Assembly (NCBI RefSeq): GCF_001428545.1
Contig: NZ_LMHZ01000001.1
Location: 124,961-188,960, forward strand
DNA length: 64,000 bases
Source: Noviherbaspirillum sp. Root189
GTDB lineage: Bacteria > Pseudomonadota > Gammaproteobacteria > Burkholderiales > Burkholderiaceae_D
Direction of reading: 5' to 3'
Part shown: one piece after another, positions 33,261 to 42,415 of the stretch
Layout: each line of letters opens with the position of its first letter
Position numbering within the stretch: position 1 is the first letter of the stretch
Made by a program: the position numbers and the translations under genes
The notes under the pieces: generated by a model
The model's input: the letters and a program-made list of their open reading frames with translations, nothing else
Database searches by the model: none
Told to the model about the DNA's origin: nothing

Positions 33261-35114
33261 TCAAGGCGGCGTCCGAGGGTGCATGTGTTGCTCTACCAGA
33301 CTAACAATCGCTTTCGACTGATACCCCTGCGCCAGTTCATGTAACCGGTCGGCAAACGGCTGGTAATGGGGATCAAGGCTGGCGATATGCGCCGCATATT
33401 TACGAATGGCTCGCATGTTTCCTGCCATCGCAAGCTGATGTAATTCTTTCATTTCTTCAGAAGGAGGCGAGGCAATGAAAGGCTCGGCCATGCCCACAGA
33501 TTCGGCGTCAGGGCCTAGCGTCATGCTCTGCGGCCCAAGTTTGGCACCACCACCGGATACGGCGGATGCCGCGCCAGCCGCCTCCTGGTCATTGCCGATG
33601 CCGACGTCCAGCACGAAACTAAATACACTGCCGCTTCCGGGATGGCTGTCGACGAAAATTTCGGAACCCATCATGTGCACCAGTTGCCGGCTGATGGATA
33701 GGCCGAGTCCTGTCCCGCCAAAGCGACTCTGTGGATCGCCTGCCTGCTCGAAAGGCTGAAAAATGCGGTCGAGCTGACTCGGCTCCATTCCGATACCAGT
33801 GTCACGCACTTCGAAGCGGAGCTGCGCTCGCGTATCGTTCAGTGACACCTGCTCGACATTGAGAGTAATCGTTCCGTTGTCGGTGAATTTCACCGCATTT
33901 CCAAGCAGGTTGAGAAGAACTTGTCGCAAGCGCTGTTCATCGGCGACGATCATGCGCGGAAATCCCTTTGTATCGTAGCTAAAGCGCAGCCCCTTCTGTT
34001 CTGCCCTGACGCGGATGATGTCGATGATCGTTTGCAGAAAAGGCTGGAGCGCAAATTCGCCGCTATACAGTTCGAGTTTACCCGCCTCGATCTTGGTCAG
34101 GTCGAGCAGATCGGTAATCAACGCCAGTAAATGCTCACCGCTTTGCTGGATGGTTTCCAGATTCTTTTGCTGGCGCGCGGTGAGGTTGCCGTCACGCCTG
34201 AGCACCTGTGCATATCCAAGCACGGCATTCAGTGGTGTGCGGAGTTCATGGCTCATGCTGGCAAGAAAAGCGGTCTTGGTCTGATTTGCGACTTCGGCAC
34301 GCTCCTTTGCAACCGACAATTGGGTGGTCCGCTCTCGGACAAGTTCCTCCAGATGCAGCCGGTGCTGTTGCAGCTCGCGCTCAACCTGCATGCGTTGCTC
34401 GATGTCGCGCTCAAGTGCAAGATTCTTTGCTTCGATCTCGCTGAACAGCGATTGCAGCGCCTGGCGCGTACTTTCAAGCCTGTTGCCAAGCATGCTCAGC
34501 TCGTCGTCGCCTTGCCAATGGAAAGGTTCGGCCAGCTGCCGGCGGGCGAGACGCTGGGACTCATCCATCAGCCGGTGCACAGGCGCAAGCAATCGCTGTT
34601 GCAGCAAGGCGACGATGAGGATCAGGCTGAGCAGGAGCTGGCCGAGCGCGGTGACGACAAACACCGTGCGCATATGTGCGATTTCTTTGTCGAGCTGCCC
34701 GCTGTCCATCTCCACGGTTACGAAGCCGATCACCCGATCGTTATAGACCACGTCGCGGCCAATCGACGTCTGACGGCCAAGCCTGCGCTCCGGACGTTCA
34801 GCCCGCAGAAAAACGCCAAACTGCTTGTCACGCACGGTCAGTGCGGTGATCCGCTCATCGCTCAATACCGACTCGAACAACGGATAGGCGGCATCCCGGC
34901 TGAGGTTCCACAAGGGCTCCTGCATGCCGAGAGAAATTATTTCCGCAATTCGCCGATGGTCCGCAGCGCGACGCTGGTCCAGGGCATGGTGCCTCTCTCT
35001 GAACGTGGCCAGACTGGCGACGAAAAGTGGAATCAGCAAACCGATAATGACAGCGAGCACAATGGACGCACGTAGCTTCAGTTGCAGCCTTCCCCTGTAT
35101 CGTTGAAAAATCAT
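33261..35114 (-). CDS. membrane sensor histidine kinase
   Basis: 617-residue kinase. TM1 is at about residues 17-38, then a periplasmic sensor domain (40-150), TM2 (150-172), HAMP, and a coiled coil (ALERDIEQRMQVERELQQ). HisKA has the H-box FLASMSHELRTPLNAVLG, and the HATPase domain has LLNLLGNAVKFTDNG, DTGIGM and GGTGLGLSIS. After the kinase a linker leads to a helical tail (ELHQLAMAGNMRAIRKYA..) of the kind found on hybrid-kinase relatives; no receiver domain follows. No partner regulator is adjacent. The signal is unknown, but LysR-box-type operators were not seen. It is divergent from a periplasmic binding protein gene that might feed it. Confidence 0.92.
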   Translation of the reverse strand: MIFQRYRGRLQLKLRASIVLAVIIGLLIPLFVASLATFRERHHALDQRRAADHRRIAEIISLGMQEPLWNLSRDAAYPLFESVLSDERITALTVRDKQFGVFLRAERPERRLGRQTSIGRDVVYNDRVIGFVTVEMDSGQLDKEIAHMRTVFVVTALGQLLLSLILIVALLQQRLLAPVHRLMDESQRLARRQLAEPFHWQGDDELSMLGNRLESTRQALQSLFSEIEAKNLALERDIEQRMQVERELQQHRLHLEELVRERTTQLSVAKERAEVANQTKTAFLASMSHELRTPLNAVLGYAQVLRRDGNLTARQQKNLETIQQSGEHLLALITDLLDLTKIEAGKLELYSGEFALQPFLQTIIDIIRVRAEQKGLRFSYDTKGFPRMIVADEQRLRQVLLNLLGNAVKFTDNGTITLNVEQVSLNDTRAQLRFEVRDTGIGMEPSQLDRIFQPFEQAGDPQSRFGGTGLGLSISRQLVHMMGSEIFVDSHPGSGSVFSFVLDVGIGNDQEAAGAASAVSGGGAKLGPQSMTLGPDAESVGMAEPFIASPPSEEMKELHQLAMAGNMRAIRKYAAHIASLDPHYQPFADRLHELAQGYQSKAIVSLVEQHMHPRTPP

Positions 35115-35249
35115 CGCCGTATGTTGCCGTGACGCGCCTGTCCTTTTCAGGGAAGGGCTGCGCTGGAAATGAATCCGGTATGGTCAGTCGCCACGGCGAT
35201 GACTATACTGAACCGCTCACCACCCTTGCGCATCCATACGGAGCATCGT

Positions 35250-35978
35250 ATGCATTGTCGTATGCCGCTGCTGCTGGCTGCAGTGCTGCAGCTCCTCGGA
35301 TGCTCGGCTGCTTGCGCATGGCAACTAGTGACGGAAGAAAATCCGCCATACAACATGCGTCAAGATGGCAGGGTGGTCGGCATTTCGACCGATAAGCTGC
35401 TGGAAGCGTTCCAGCGAGTCGGTGTTAAGCCGGACATCCAGATCATGCCGTGGGCGCGCGCTTACCAGTCGGCACTGACACGCAGCAATCACTGCGTGTT
35501 TTCCACCGCAAGAAACACGGACAGGGAGCCGTTGTTCAAGTGGATCGGACCAATTGCCGAGGCAGAATGGGTACTCTATAAAACCGCGGACGCAGCAGTG
35601 CCGGCCAGACTCGACGATGTGCGCGGCCAAGTGATCGGCGGGTATCTGGAGGATGTCATTACCAAATGGCTGCTGGCGCAAGGCTACCATGTGGAAGCAG
35701 CAACCAGCGACGCGGTCAATCCGCGCAAACTGATCGCCGGAAGAATTGATTTTTGGGCATCGACGCCGGCACGCGCATCGCGTTTCCTGGCCGCTGGGAA
35801 TTTGGCTTCAGCCATCGTACCGGCGTTGTCCTTCGGGCGCAGCCAGCTTTATCTGGCCTGCCATCCGTCCGCGTCGGACGCCATGGTACGTCGGCTCAAT
35901 GATGCACTGCGAGATATGGGTAAGGATGGCACATCGGCACGCATCGAAGCGCGCTATGCGAACCGGCTCAAGCCATAA
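35250..35978 (+). CDS. periplasmic solute-binding protein, family 3-like
   Basis: 242-residue exported protein of the PBP2/SBP_bac_3 type. A signal peptide (MPLLLAAVLQLLGCSAACA) is followed by the classic start WQLVTEENPPYNMRQDGRVVGISTDKL, and later MPWARAYQSAL and the second lobe with GGYLEDVITKWL. ATG 35250 has GGAG 6 bp upstream; the frame extends 27 codons further without one. No ABC permease or ATPase is next to it. It starts 135 bp from a divergent sensor kinase, so it may serve as a ligand-binding sensor accessory. That is inference. Confidence 0.85.
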   Translation: MHCRMPLLLAAVLQLLGCSAACAWQLVTEENPPYNMRQDGRVVGISTDKLLEAFQRVGVKPDIQIMPWARAYQSALTRSNHCVFSTARNTDREPLFKWIGPIAEAEWVLYKTADAAVPARLDDVRGQVIGGYLEDVITKWLLAQGYHVEAATSDAVNPRKLIAGRIDFWASTPARASRFLAAGNLASAIVPALSFGRSQLYLACHPSASDAMVRRLNDALRDMGKDGTSARIEARYANRLKP

Positions 35979-35993
35979 GAAAAACAGGTTGTT

Positions 35994-36539
35994 TCAGGCG
36001 CCGCGCACGCGAAGTTCGGCAATGCTCTCGATGCTTCCGATACGGATGACCACCGGACTACAAGACATCACGTGCTGGGTTGGCCTCCATGCGAACAGCC
36101 ATTCCTTTTCCAGGGCAAGCTGCCGGGCTTTGGAAAATGCCGCACCCAGGGGGCTGGGCGTTCCATATGAAATAGCCGCATCGATGCCAGCCCAGCTCGG
36201 TAACATGCGCTGCACGGCACGGTGTATCCGTTCGCCGAATTGCTCGGCATCGTGAACGACCAGGCAGGTATCGGCGCCGCCGAAGATATCGAAGAGCTTT
36301 TCGTCCCAGGAATCCGCCATGCTCAGTGTCAGAAAGGTGGACGCGGCAACCGACCGGCGTGCACTGAAAGGTATGATTTGCTGGACCGGCGCAGTCATCT
36401 GCATTTCCGCCGGCGGCGGCCGCAGGCGGAATTCGCCCAACTGGAGAGAGCGCTCCAGCCATTGACGCTGCGAATAGCGGTATAGCTTGGATGGACGCTG
36501 GTAAGCGTGGACGGAAGAACGGGACTGGGCAGGATTCAT
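35994..36539 (-). CDS. hypothetical protein, weakly DUF2971-like
   Basis: 181-residue soluble protein from ATG 36539; an in-frame earlier start adds 16 residues. The segment SKLYRYSQRQWLERSLQLGEF followed by RLRPPP recalls the opening of DUF2971-like proteins (written as two pieces). The middle holds DTCLVVHDAEQFGERIH and the end a short beta-rich tail. It is convergent with the binding-protein gene across 15 bp. Function unknown. Confidence 0.6.
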   Translation of the reverse strand: MNPAQSRSSVHAYQRPSKLYRYSQRQWLERSLQLGEFRLRPPPAEMQMTAPVQQIIPFSARRSVAASTFLTLSMADSWDEKLFDIFGGADTCLVVHDAEQFGERIHRAVQRMLPSWAGIDAAISYGTPSPLGAAFSKARQLALEKEWLFAWRPTQHVMSCSPVVIRIGSIESIAELRVRGA

Positions 36540-36722
36540 GGAAGTCGGGATGTGGATCTTGCTGTCATTTAAACAGATTACGGACAACGCGACAAATACA
36601 GGATGCCAAATATTGATACAACATCGTTACATCTTGCTGGCACGCATCGTTTATCATTGAAGTCAAATTCCCGGTCTTGCATTGATGCATGTTGCAGGAT
36701 TATCACCGCTCAAGGAGCTACC

Positions 36723-37148
36723 ATGCGATTCAAACTATTTGCCGTGTCAGGTGCCATCCTCGCGCTGGCTCTGTCGTCCGCCCATGCGAGCGATGTCAAT
36801 GTAGGCGTCACTGTTGCCGGCGAAATCAGCCCGGGCGTCTACGGCCGTGTCAACATCGGTAATACGCCGCCACCGGTCGTCTACCAACAACCCGTCGTGA
36901 TTGTGCGCCAGCCGCGTCCGGTTGCACCGATCTATATGAATGTTCCTCCCGGCCACGCAAAAAAATGGAGCAAGCACTGCCATAAATACAATGCCTGTGC
37001 CCAGCCGGTGTATTTTGTAAAGAGCGCCGAATATGGCGGCTATGACCGTGGTGGCCGTGATGATGGGCACGGACGAGGGCATCATGATGACCATCACGGT
37101 AACGGTCATGGCCACAAGGAAAAGAAGAACAAGCATCATCACGACTAA
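36723..37148 (+). CDS. histidine-rich periplasmic protein
   Basis: 141-residue exported protein. Signal peptide MRFKLFAVSGAILALALSSAHA, then a Pro/Val-rich segment (PPPVVYQQPVVIVRQPRP), then a conserved-looking KKWSKHCHKYNACAQPVYFV with two cysteines. It ends in a ~35-residue Gly/His/Asp/Lys tail with more than ten histidines. The ATG at 36723 has AAGGAG upstream. The tail suggests metal (Ni, Zn, Cu) binding; similar proteins of unknown function occur in betaproteobacteria. No metal-transport gene is adjacent. Confidence 0.72.
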   Translation: MRFKLFAVSGAILALALSSAHASDVNVGVTVAGEISPGVYGRVNIGNTPPPVVYQQPVVIVRQPRPVAPIYMNVPPGHAKKWSKHCHKYNACAQPVYFVKSAEYGGYDRGGRDDGHGRGHHDDHHGNGHGHKEKKNKHHHD

Positions 37149-37418
37149 TACCAATCCCAACCCATAACGCAACATGAGATCGCGTCTTTTTTCCGGGGGC
37201 GCCGAGCCGCCTGCCGGCGTTGCACTCGTCGTCAATAGCCCGCTATTGACTCCTCCTGCGCCTTGCCAGTCAAAAAAATCCATCGAGGTTGGACCGGGTT
37301 GGCAACGGTCGACCGTAAGCAACGACGCTTCGGTGTTTGCAATAACTTTTCGTTTTCATTCTTAGTCGAATAGCCGCTGTACTGGCGGCATTCGTTCCCT
37401 TTCTTCTTCGCATAAAAA

Positions 37419-37440
37419 AAAGCGGCCCGAAAGCCGCTTT
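37419..37440 (-). terminator. terminator after secreted Ser-rich protein gene
   Basis: AAAGCGGC (37419-37426) and GCCGCTTT (37433-37440) with loop CCGAAA. On the minus strand it is followed by a run of T. It lies 23 bp beyond the stop of the 37464 gene. Confidence 0.9.
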
Positions 37441-37463
37441 ATCACACGTCCGAACCAGTAACA

Positions 37464-37892
37464 TTACTGGCTTGAGGTAGGGGAAGTACCTTGACCGGAC
37501 GAGGTTTCCGAACCCGAGCCAGCCGATGCGCCGGAAGACTGCGCCTTCTCGGCGCGCTTGGCCTTTTTCACTTTTTTCTTGGATGTCGCGGTATCGCTGC
37601 TGCCCGATGAAGCACCAGATGTTGCCGAGGGCGAGCTGGTGCCGCTTGCGCCGGAAGTGCTTGAGGGATTCGGCGTGCTCGGCGGTACCGACATGGATGT
37701 CCCGTTGCCACCTGCCATGCCGGCATCGCTGCCGGTACCGGCACCAGTTGCCCCAGTCGCATTTTGCGAACGTACGGTCGGTGACGGTGTGGTTGCGCTG
37801 CTGCCTGCACCTGAGGATTGCGCCAGAACCAGTGACGATGCCGATGCAATCAGAACAAATGAGATCGCTTTGAGCTGGTTGGTTAATGTCAT
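37464..37892 (-). CDS. Ser/Gly/Ala-rich secreted protein (paralogue A)
   Basis: 142-residue exported low-complexity protein. The signal peptide ends SSLVLAQ. The mature part is almost entirely Ser, Gly, Ala and Thr except for the block SQNATGATGAGTGSDAGMAGG and NGTSMSVPPSTP (given in two pieces) and a central basic stretch TSKKKVKKAKRAEK. The same block recurs in the protein at 43665, so the two are paralogues. It has its own terminator. Likely a surface or periplasmic spacer-type protein; function unknown. Confidence 0.7.
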   Translation of the reverse strand: MTLTNQLKAISFVLIASASSLVLAQSSGAGSSATTPSPTVRSQNATGATGAGTGSDAGMAGGNGTSMSVPPSTPNPSSTSGASGTSSPSATSGASSGSSDTATSKKKVKKAKRAEKAQSSGASAGSGSETSSGQGTSPTSSQ

Positions 37893-38173
37893 GTGTACCT
37901 CCTATTAATCACAAGAAAAGCATCACCGATGCAGCAACTTGGATGCAGTGCTTTTCTGCTTGTTCAGGCGGATCACTAACCGGTTACCGCAATCCCTGAT
38001 GGTTTTTTTGCAAGCAACTGAATTTAAAAGGTTTTTGACAATGTAAAAAACTGTAACCCCTATCACTCGGATAGAGGTACTTTCAGCGTTACAGCGAACC
38101 TCATGTTGCGAGTTCTATTTTTGCCGATCAAGCGTAAACCTCGTGCCGGCCTGACGAACACGCTCACGCAGGT

Positions 38174-38662
38174 TTACTGGTCCATTTGTGGCAGGGCAAG
38201 CGAGCGCAACTGGAAACGCCCGTCGTTATTGAATAACCATGTCTCGGACACTTCTACCTTGCCATGGCGCAGCAGATGGGAAGCCGGTTTGGGAAAAGGC
38301 GCCGCCTTGCGCAATGAAGCCAGCGCGGTTATCTCATTTTCTCCATCACGATTGGAACGCATGATGTCGCTACGGATCAGTTGTCCATGCGAGTCGATGG
38401 AATAGCGAACCACGATCACAGAACGCAGTAATGCCTGTGGCCTGCTGGTGTACACCTTGGTGGAATTAACCTGGACGATGCGCTGTGCAAGGTCGCGCTT
38501 GTAACCTTCGACCGTGTTTTCGGTCGAAGTCGCATCCGGCAGCGTGTCGACTGTTTCGAAACGACTGGCTTTCCGGGCGTTTCCGGTCGGTGCATCCGCA
38601 CTGCGGGTGGCGCAACCGGCAAGCACAGTCACGGCAAGCAGGATCAGGAATTTGGCATGCAT
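38174..38662 (-). CDS. lipoprotein with TonB-C-like domain
   Basis: 162-residue lipoprotein. Signal with lipobox LAGC (MHAKFLILLAVTVLAGC), then a ~100-residue domain with RSVIVVRYSIDSHGQLIRSDIMRSN and LASLRKAAPFPKP, which is the pattern of TonB C-terminal-like domains (strand-turn followed by ALxAIxxAxPFPxPP). It could be a periplasmic energy-transduction or scaffold component. No TonB/ExbB/ExbD genes are next to it. Confidence 0.72.
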   Translation of the reverse strand: MHAKFLILLAVTVLAGCATRSADAPTGNARKASRFETVDTLPDATSTENTVEGYKRDLAQRIVQVNSTKVYTSRPQALLRSVIVVRYSIDSHGQLIRSDIMRSNRDGENEITALASLRKAAPFPKPASHLLRHGKVEVSETWLFNNDGRFQLRSLALPQMDQ

Positions 38663-38850
38663 GGCATTGTCAGTAACTATGGCGGAAGCAGTGGTGAAGA
38701 TGAACGACAGTCTGCATGCGACGATCGTCCTGCAAGGCCTGCGGACGCCGGGATGCTGTGACTCAACATAATATAGTGCCGCCGAACGGCAGAAGTCATT
38801 TTACCGGCAGTTACAACTTGTCCTGCCGGCCATTAGTTAGGGAATAACCC

Positions 38851-39384
38851 ATGCGCGTTCAACACTCTGTTGCCTCAACCGTAGTGCAGGCGAATGCCCA
38901 GCGCATCCACCGCGATGGCCAGTCATTTTTCGAGGTATACGCGACAGGTTTCACCACCGCCACGCACGATCAGGTGTGGGCAACCTTAACCGATTACGAA
39001 AGTCTCGCGAATTTTGTGCCGGATCTCGTGTATTCCCGTGTGATCTCCCGCTCCGGAATGGTGAGCATGGTGGAACAGGCGAGTCGCGCAGGGACAATGT
39101 TCTTCGCGCCACTGGTGCGCATGCTGGTGCGTATTGAAGAAGAGCCGCAGTCCACCATCACTGTGTCCCAGGAATCCGGCGACATGCAACACTACACTGC
39201 GCGCTGGGAACTGGAGCCGGCCAGCCAGGGTGATGGCGCGCAAGGTACGCGCATCGTGTTCGCCGGTGAACTCGAGCCCAGGTTCTTTATCCCTGCTTTT
39301 ATCGGGCAACCTGTTGTACAAGCCAATGTCAGGCAAATGGTGGAATCGGTCATCAAGGAAATTGAACGCCGCACTCGGCATTAG
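38851..39384 (+). CDS. SRPBCC-family protein (START-like/RatA-like)
   Basis: 177-residue single-domain protein of the polyketide-cyclase/START superfamily. The opening strand FFEVYATGFTTATHDQVWATLTDYESLANFVPDLVYSRVI matches the COQ10/RatA-type start (xxVWxxLTDYExxxxFxP). The C-terminal long helix (QPVVQANVRQMVESVIKEIERR) closes the hydrophobic pocket. The ligand is unknown, and a ubiquinone-chaperone role as for COQ10 is possible. The TAACCC ATG start follows a weak ribosome-binding site. It is convergent with pip. Confidence 0.8.
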   Translation: MRVQHSVASTVVQANAQRIHRDGQSFFEVYATGFTTATHDQVWATLTDYESLANFVPDLVYSRVISRSGMVSMVEQASRAGTMFFAPLVRMLVRIEEEPQSTITVSQESGDMQHYTARWELEPASQGDGAQGTRIVFAGELEPRFFIPAFIGQPVVQANVRQMVESVIKEIERRTRH

Positions 39385-39410
39385 GGCATTTACCCGACTT
39401 CAGCCCGAGT

Positions 39411-40376
39411 TCAACCAAAGTGGCGGCTGATCCGGAATGATTCAGTCGCCGCGATCAGTTCCTGCGCAATGCCGGGTTCAAAGCCAGAATGTCCCGCGTC
39501 ATCGATTATCCTCAGCCGGGATTCGGGCCATGCCTGATGCAGGCGGTAGGCAGTCAACGGCGGACAAACGACGTCATATCGCCCTTGCACGATGACAGCC
39601 GGTAAATGGCGAATTTTGTCGACGTTGCGGATCAGCTGATCGTCGCTGAAGAAGCCGTCATGCAGAAAATAATGCGCTTCCAGCCGGCCGATACCCAGGC
39701 TGACCGCATCCGTGCCGAACTGGTCAATCGACTGCGGATCGGGACGCAGGAACAGGCAACTCGCTTCATAACGGCTCCAGCGACGGGCGGCAGGAATATA
39801 GATGTCGGGATTGTCTGAAAACAGGCGCTTGCAGTAAGCCTGCAACAGTTCGCCACGCTCGCTTTCCGGGATGGCGGCGATAAAGTCATCATGCACTTCC
39901 GGATAAAACCAACGCATCCCGTTTAGGAACCAGTCGATCTCGGGTTGTGTACACAGGAAGATACCGCGCAGGATAAATCCGAGGCAGCGTTCGGGATGCG
40001 CCTGGCCGTACGCCAGCGCGAGGGTCGATCCCCAGGAGCCGCCGAACAGCAACCAGCGTTCTATACCGAGCATGGTGCGCAGGTGCTCGATATCTTCGAT
40101 CAGCAACTGGGTTGTATTGTTGCGATATTCTCCGAGCGGTGTTGACTGGCCGGCACCGCGCTGGTCGAACAGGATGATGCGATAGTGTTCCGGGTCAAAG
40201 AAACAGCGCTGGCGTGGCGAGGTACCGCCGCCGGGACCGCCATGCAGGAACAACACAGGCAACCCGTCCGGATTGCCTGATTCTTCCCAGTACAAGGTGT
40301 GAATGTCATCGACCGGCAGCATGCCGCTGCGATGGGGTTCGATGGGAGGAAAAAATGGCTGGCTGGCATCAATCAT
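39411..40376 (-). CDS. pip: prolyl aminopeptidase
   Basis: 321-residue alpha/beta-hydrolase of peptidase family S33 that removes N-terminal proline. LFLHGGPGGG is the oxyanion HGGPG motif, and DQRGAGQSTP follows. The nucleophile is Ser114 in FGGSWGSTLA, the acid lies in QGRYDVVCPP, and the base is in DDAGHSGFEP. The length and N-terminal YWEESGNPDGLPV are diagnostic of the Xanthomonas/E. coli-like group. Monocistronic, cytoplasmic. Confidence 0.95.
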   Translation of the reverse strand: MIDASQPFFPPIEPHRSGMLPVDDIHTLYWEESGNPDGLPVLFLHGGPGGGTSPRQRCFFDPEHYRIILFDQRGAGQSTPLGEYRNNTTQLLIEDIEHLRTMLGIERWLLFGGSWGSTLALAYGQAHPERCLGFILRGIFLCTQPEIDWFLNGMRWFYPEVHDDFIAAIPESERGELLQAYCKRLFSDNPDIYIPAARRWSRYEASCLFLRPDPQSIDQFGTDAVSLGIGRLEAHYFLHDGFFSDDQLIRNVDKIRHLPAVIVQGRYDVVCPPLTAYRLHQAWPESRLRIIDDAGHSGFEPGIAQELIAATESFRISRHFG

Positions 40377-40567
40377 CGTGCGCTCCGAACTAGCATGGCA
40401 GTGTCATTGTAGAACGTACTGGCGGCAAGGTCGTTCCCCTAAGCGCCTACCGTTAGGCTGACGTTGCATTTCACTCCCCGAATTCCGCGTTTCGTCGCAA
40501 TTGGCTGTCACCGGCTGACGCGTTCCGGCAGAATCCGTTTCATTATCTAGCTGCCAAGGAGCGTGAC

Positions 40568-41083
40568 ATGCTGCTGCAAATCATAGGGAATACACCCGCC
40601 TGGGTCTGGGCTTTGCTGGCTTTTCTGGTCTATCGCGGCGTGGTGGCCAGCGTCGGCCAGGAAACAGGGCTGAAAAAGTTATTTATCATCCCGATAGTCA
40701 TGCTGGGTTTATCGATCCAGGGCATCGCGGGCAGCTTCGGCGCCAGTCTCATGGCCGCACCGGTCTGGCTCGCCGGTATGGCGGCCGGCATCCTGGCGTC
40801 ATGGATACTATTCAGTCTCGATAGCGTCATCGTGCGTCCGGAACGCGGTACCGTGTTCCAGCACGGCAGTTGGTTACCGATGTTTTTGATGATGGGTATT
40901 TTCCTGACCAAGTACGCAGTGGCCGTATGCCTGGTCATGTCGCCTCAGTTGAAACAGCATGCCGGATTTGTCATCAGCGTCTGCGTGTTGTACGGCATAT
41001 TCAATGGTGTGCTGATTGGTCGTCTGCTGCGCATTGTGGCAATTTATCGCTCGGGAGTAGCCAGAATTTATAATTTGCTGTAG
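40568..41083 (+). CDS. DUF6622-type integral membrane protein
   Basis: 171-residue protein with about five hydrophobic helices, starting MLLQIIGNTPAWVWALLAFL. The sequence ends LRIVAIYRSGVARIYNLL. The opening (IxxxPxWVWALLAxLV..G) resembles small membrane proteins annotated DUF6622 in Burkholderiales. AAGGAGCG precedes the ATG. No catalytic residues are evident. It lies directly upstream of tRNA-Asp. Confidence 0.75.
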   Translation: MLLQIIGNTPAWVWALLAFLVYRGVVASVGQETGLKKLFIIPIVMLGLSIQGIAGSFGASLMAAPVWLAGMAAGILASWILFSLDSVIVRPERGTVFQHGSWLPMFLMMGIFLTKYAVAVCLVMSPQLKQHAGFVISVCVLYGIFNGVLIGRLLRIVAIYRSGVARIYNLL

Positions 41084-41150
41084 ACTTCAGGCCCTTCAGA
41101 CGTGGTGACAAACGTCGCATGTACCGGCTTGCCGGGCATGAGCAATTTCA

Positions 41151-41227
41151 GGAGTGGTAGTTCAGTTGGTTAGAATACCGGCCTGTCACGCCGGGGGTCG
41201 CGGGTTCGAGTCCCGTCCACTCCGCCA
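41151..41227 (+). tRNA. tRNA-Asp (anticodon GTC)
   Basis: Full cloverleaf. Acceptor GGAGTGG pairs with CCACTCC, anticodon stem CCGGC with loop CTGTCAC gives anticodon GTC, and the T-arm is CGGG-TTCGAGT-CCCG. It ends in discriminator G with an encoded CCA. Confidence 0.97.
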
Positions 41228-41232
41228 GAATT

Positions 41233-41262
41233 AAAAAGACGAACCTTCGGGTTCGTCTTTTT
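41233..41262 (+). terminator. terminator after tRNA-Asp
   Basis: AAAAAGACGAACC (41233-41245), TTCG tetraloop, GGTTCGTCTTTTT (41250-41262) continuing in T. It sits 5 bp past the tRNA. Confidence 0.95.
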
Positions 41263-41411
41263 TTTCGCCCGGTGTTTTTATTATTCCGTTCGTATCGACC
41301 GGGATGGTCGATACGGCGCAGATCACGGCTCAGATTTGCAGGCATTCAGGCATCGGGGCGGACGAAGCTGACGAAGCTGCCGCCCTACTCTGCCTGTTTT
41401 TTCATCGCCGT

Positions 41412-42323
41412 TCAGGCAGCCTTCTTTTGCTGCTCCTCGCCACCGAGTGCGTCAACCAGATCGCCGATCAGCTTCGCCAGTTCACCGGTCATCAAGGCAA
41501 AATCGGTGTCAAAACGTTCATCGTCATTCTGGGTCGACGAATCAACATTTTCCTTCAGTACATCCAGTGCCGCGACGCGCTTGATCGCCAGCGATTCGGT
41601 CAGCACAAACGACACGCGGTCATTCCACGTCATCGCCAGGCGCGTGCACTGCTTACCCGCGGCGATGTGGCGACGTACATCGTCAGCTTCCAGCGTGTGG
41701 CGAACGTAGCGCACCGTCGCCTTGCCTTCGTTGGTGGCACGCAATTCGGTATCCTGGTCGACCGTGAAGCCACTCGGTGCTTCATCAGCGGCGAGCCAGT
41801 CGGTCATTGCCGACAGCGCAGAACGCTCGGTACGCAGCGAAGCGAACGGCAGGGTCTCCAGCGATTTCAGCAGCAGCTTGAACACTTCATCGGCCTTGGC
41901 CGGGCTCGATGCATCCACTACCAGCCAGCCGTTGACCGAATCGATCCAGACCCGCGTGCTGCGTTGAATACTGAACGCGCGCGGCAACAGTTCGTCAGCT
42001 ACCTGTTCCTTGAGTTCCTTCATCTGCTTGCGGCCCGGCTTGAAGCCTTGCTGCTCTTCGAGTTCAACGGCGCGCGCCTTGGTCACCTGATTGATCACGC
42101 TCGATGGCAACAGCTTCTTTTCCGTCGATAGCTCCAGCAGCATCTGGCGGTTGACGGTATGCACCAGCGCGCCATTGTTGCGCGGCGATGCCCAGCCCTG
42201 GCTTTGCAGTTCACTGCTCGAGCAGGGGGCAAATTCCTGCTTGACGAGACTCTCTTCGAGCTGTTCGGATGTCATGGTCCATGGAGCGGTGAGACGGTAG
42301 ATTTGCAGGTTCTTGAACCACAT
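41412..42323 (-). CDS. rdgC: recombination-associated protein RdgC
   Basis: 303-residue nucleoid-associated ring protein that binds double-stranded DNA and restrains RecA. Exactly the E. coli length. It starts [11 protein letters not shown] at ATG 42323 as in the family; an upstream in-frame ATG adds 23 unrelated residues. It contains the conserved GWxSPR (QGWASPRNN) and [18 protein letters not shown] blocks, and an acidic/Lys C-terminus. It precedes dinB on the same strand in gene order, with 92 bp between them, which gathers two DNA-maintenance genes. Confidence 0.95.
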   Translation of the reverse strand: MWFKNLQIYRLTAPWTMTSEQLEESLVKQEFAPCSSSELQSQGWASPRNNGALVHTVNRQMLLELSTEKKLLPSSVINQVTKARAVELEEQQGFKPGRKQMKELKEQVADELLPRAFSIQRSTRVWIDSVNGWLVVDASSPAKADEVFKLLLKSLETLPFASLRTERSALSAMTDWLAADEAPSGFTVDQDTELRATNEGKATVRYVRHTLEADDVRRHIAAGKQCTRLAMTWNDRVSFVLTESLAIKRVAALDVLKENVDSSTQNDDERFDTDFALMTGELAKLIGDLVDALGGEEQQKKAA

Positions 42324-42415
42324 GCTTGGCACCCAAAAAGGCGCCATTCTACCGCCAGGATCGGCAGTGTTGGTTGTAGGCGTGCAGCGCAAAAAGTATT
42401 GACAGCGACGGCGCT

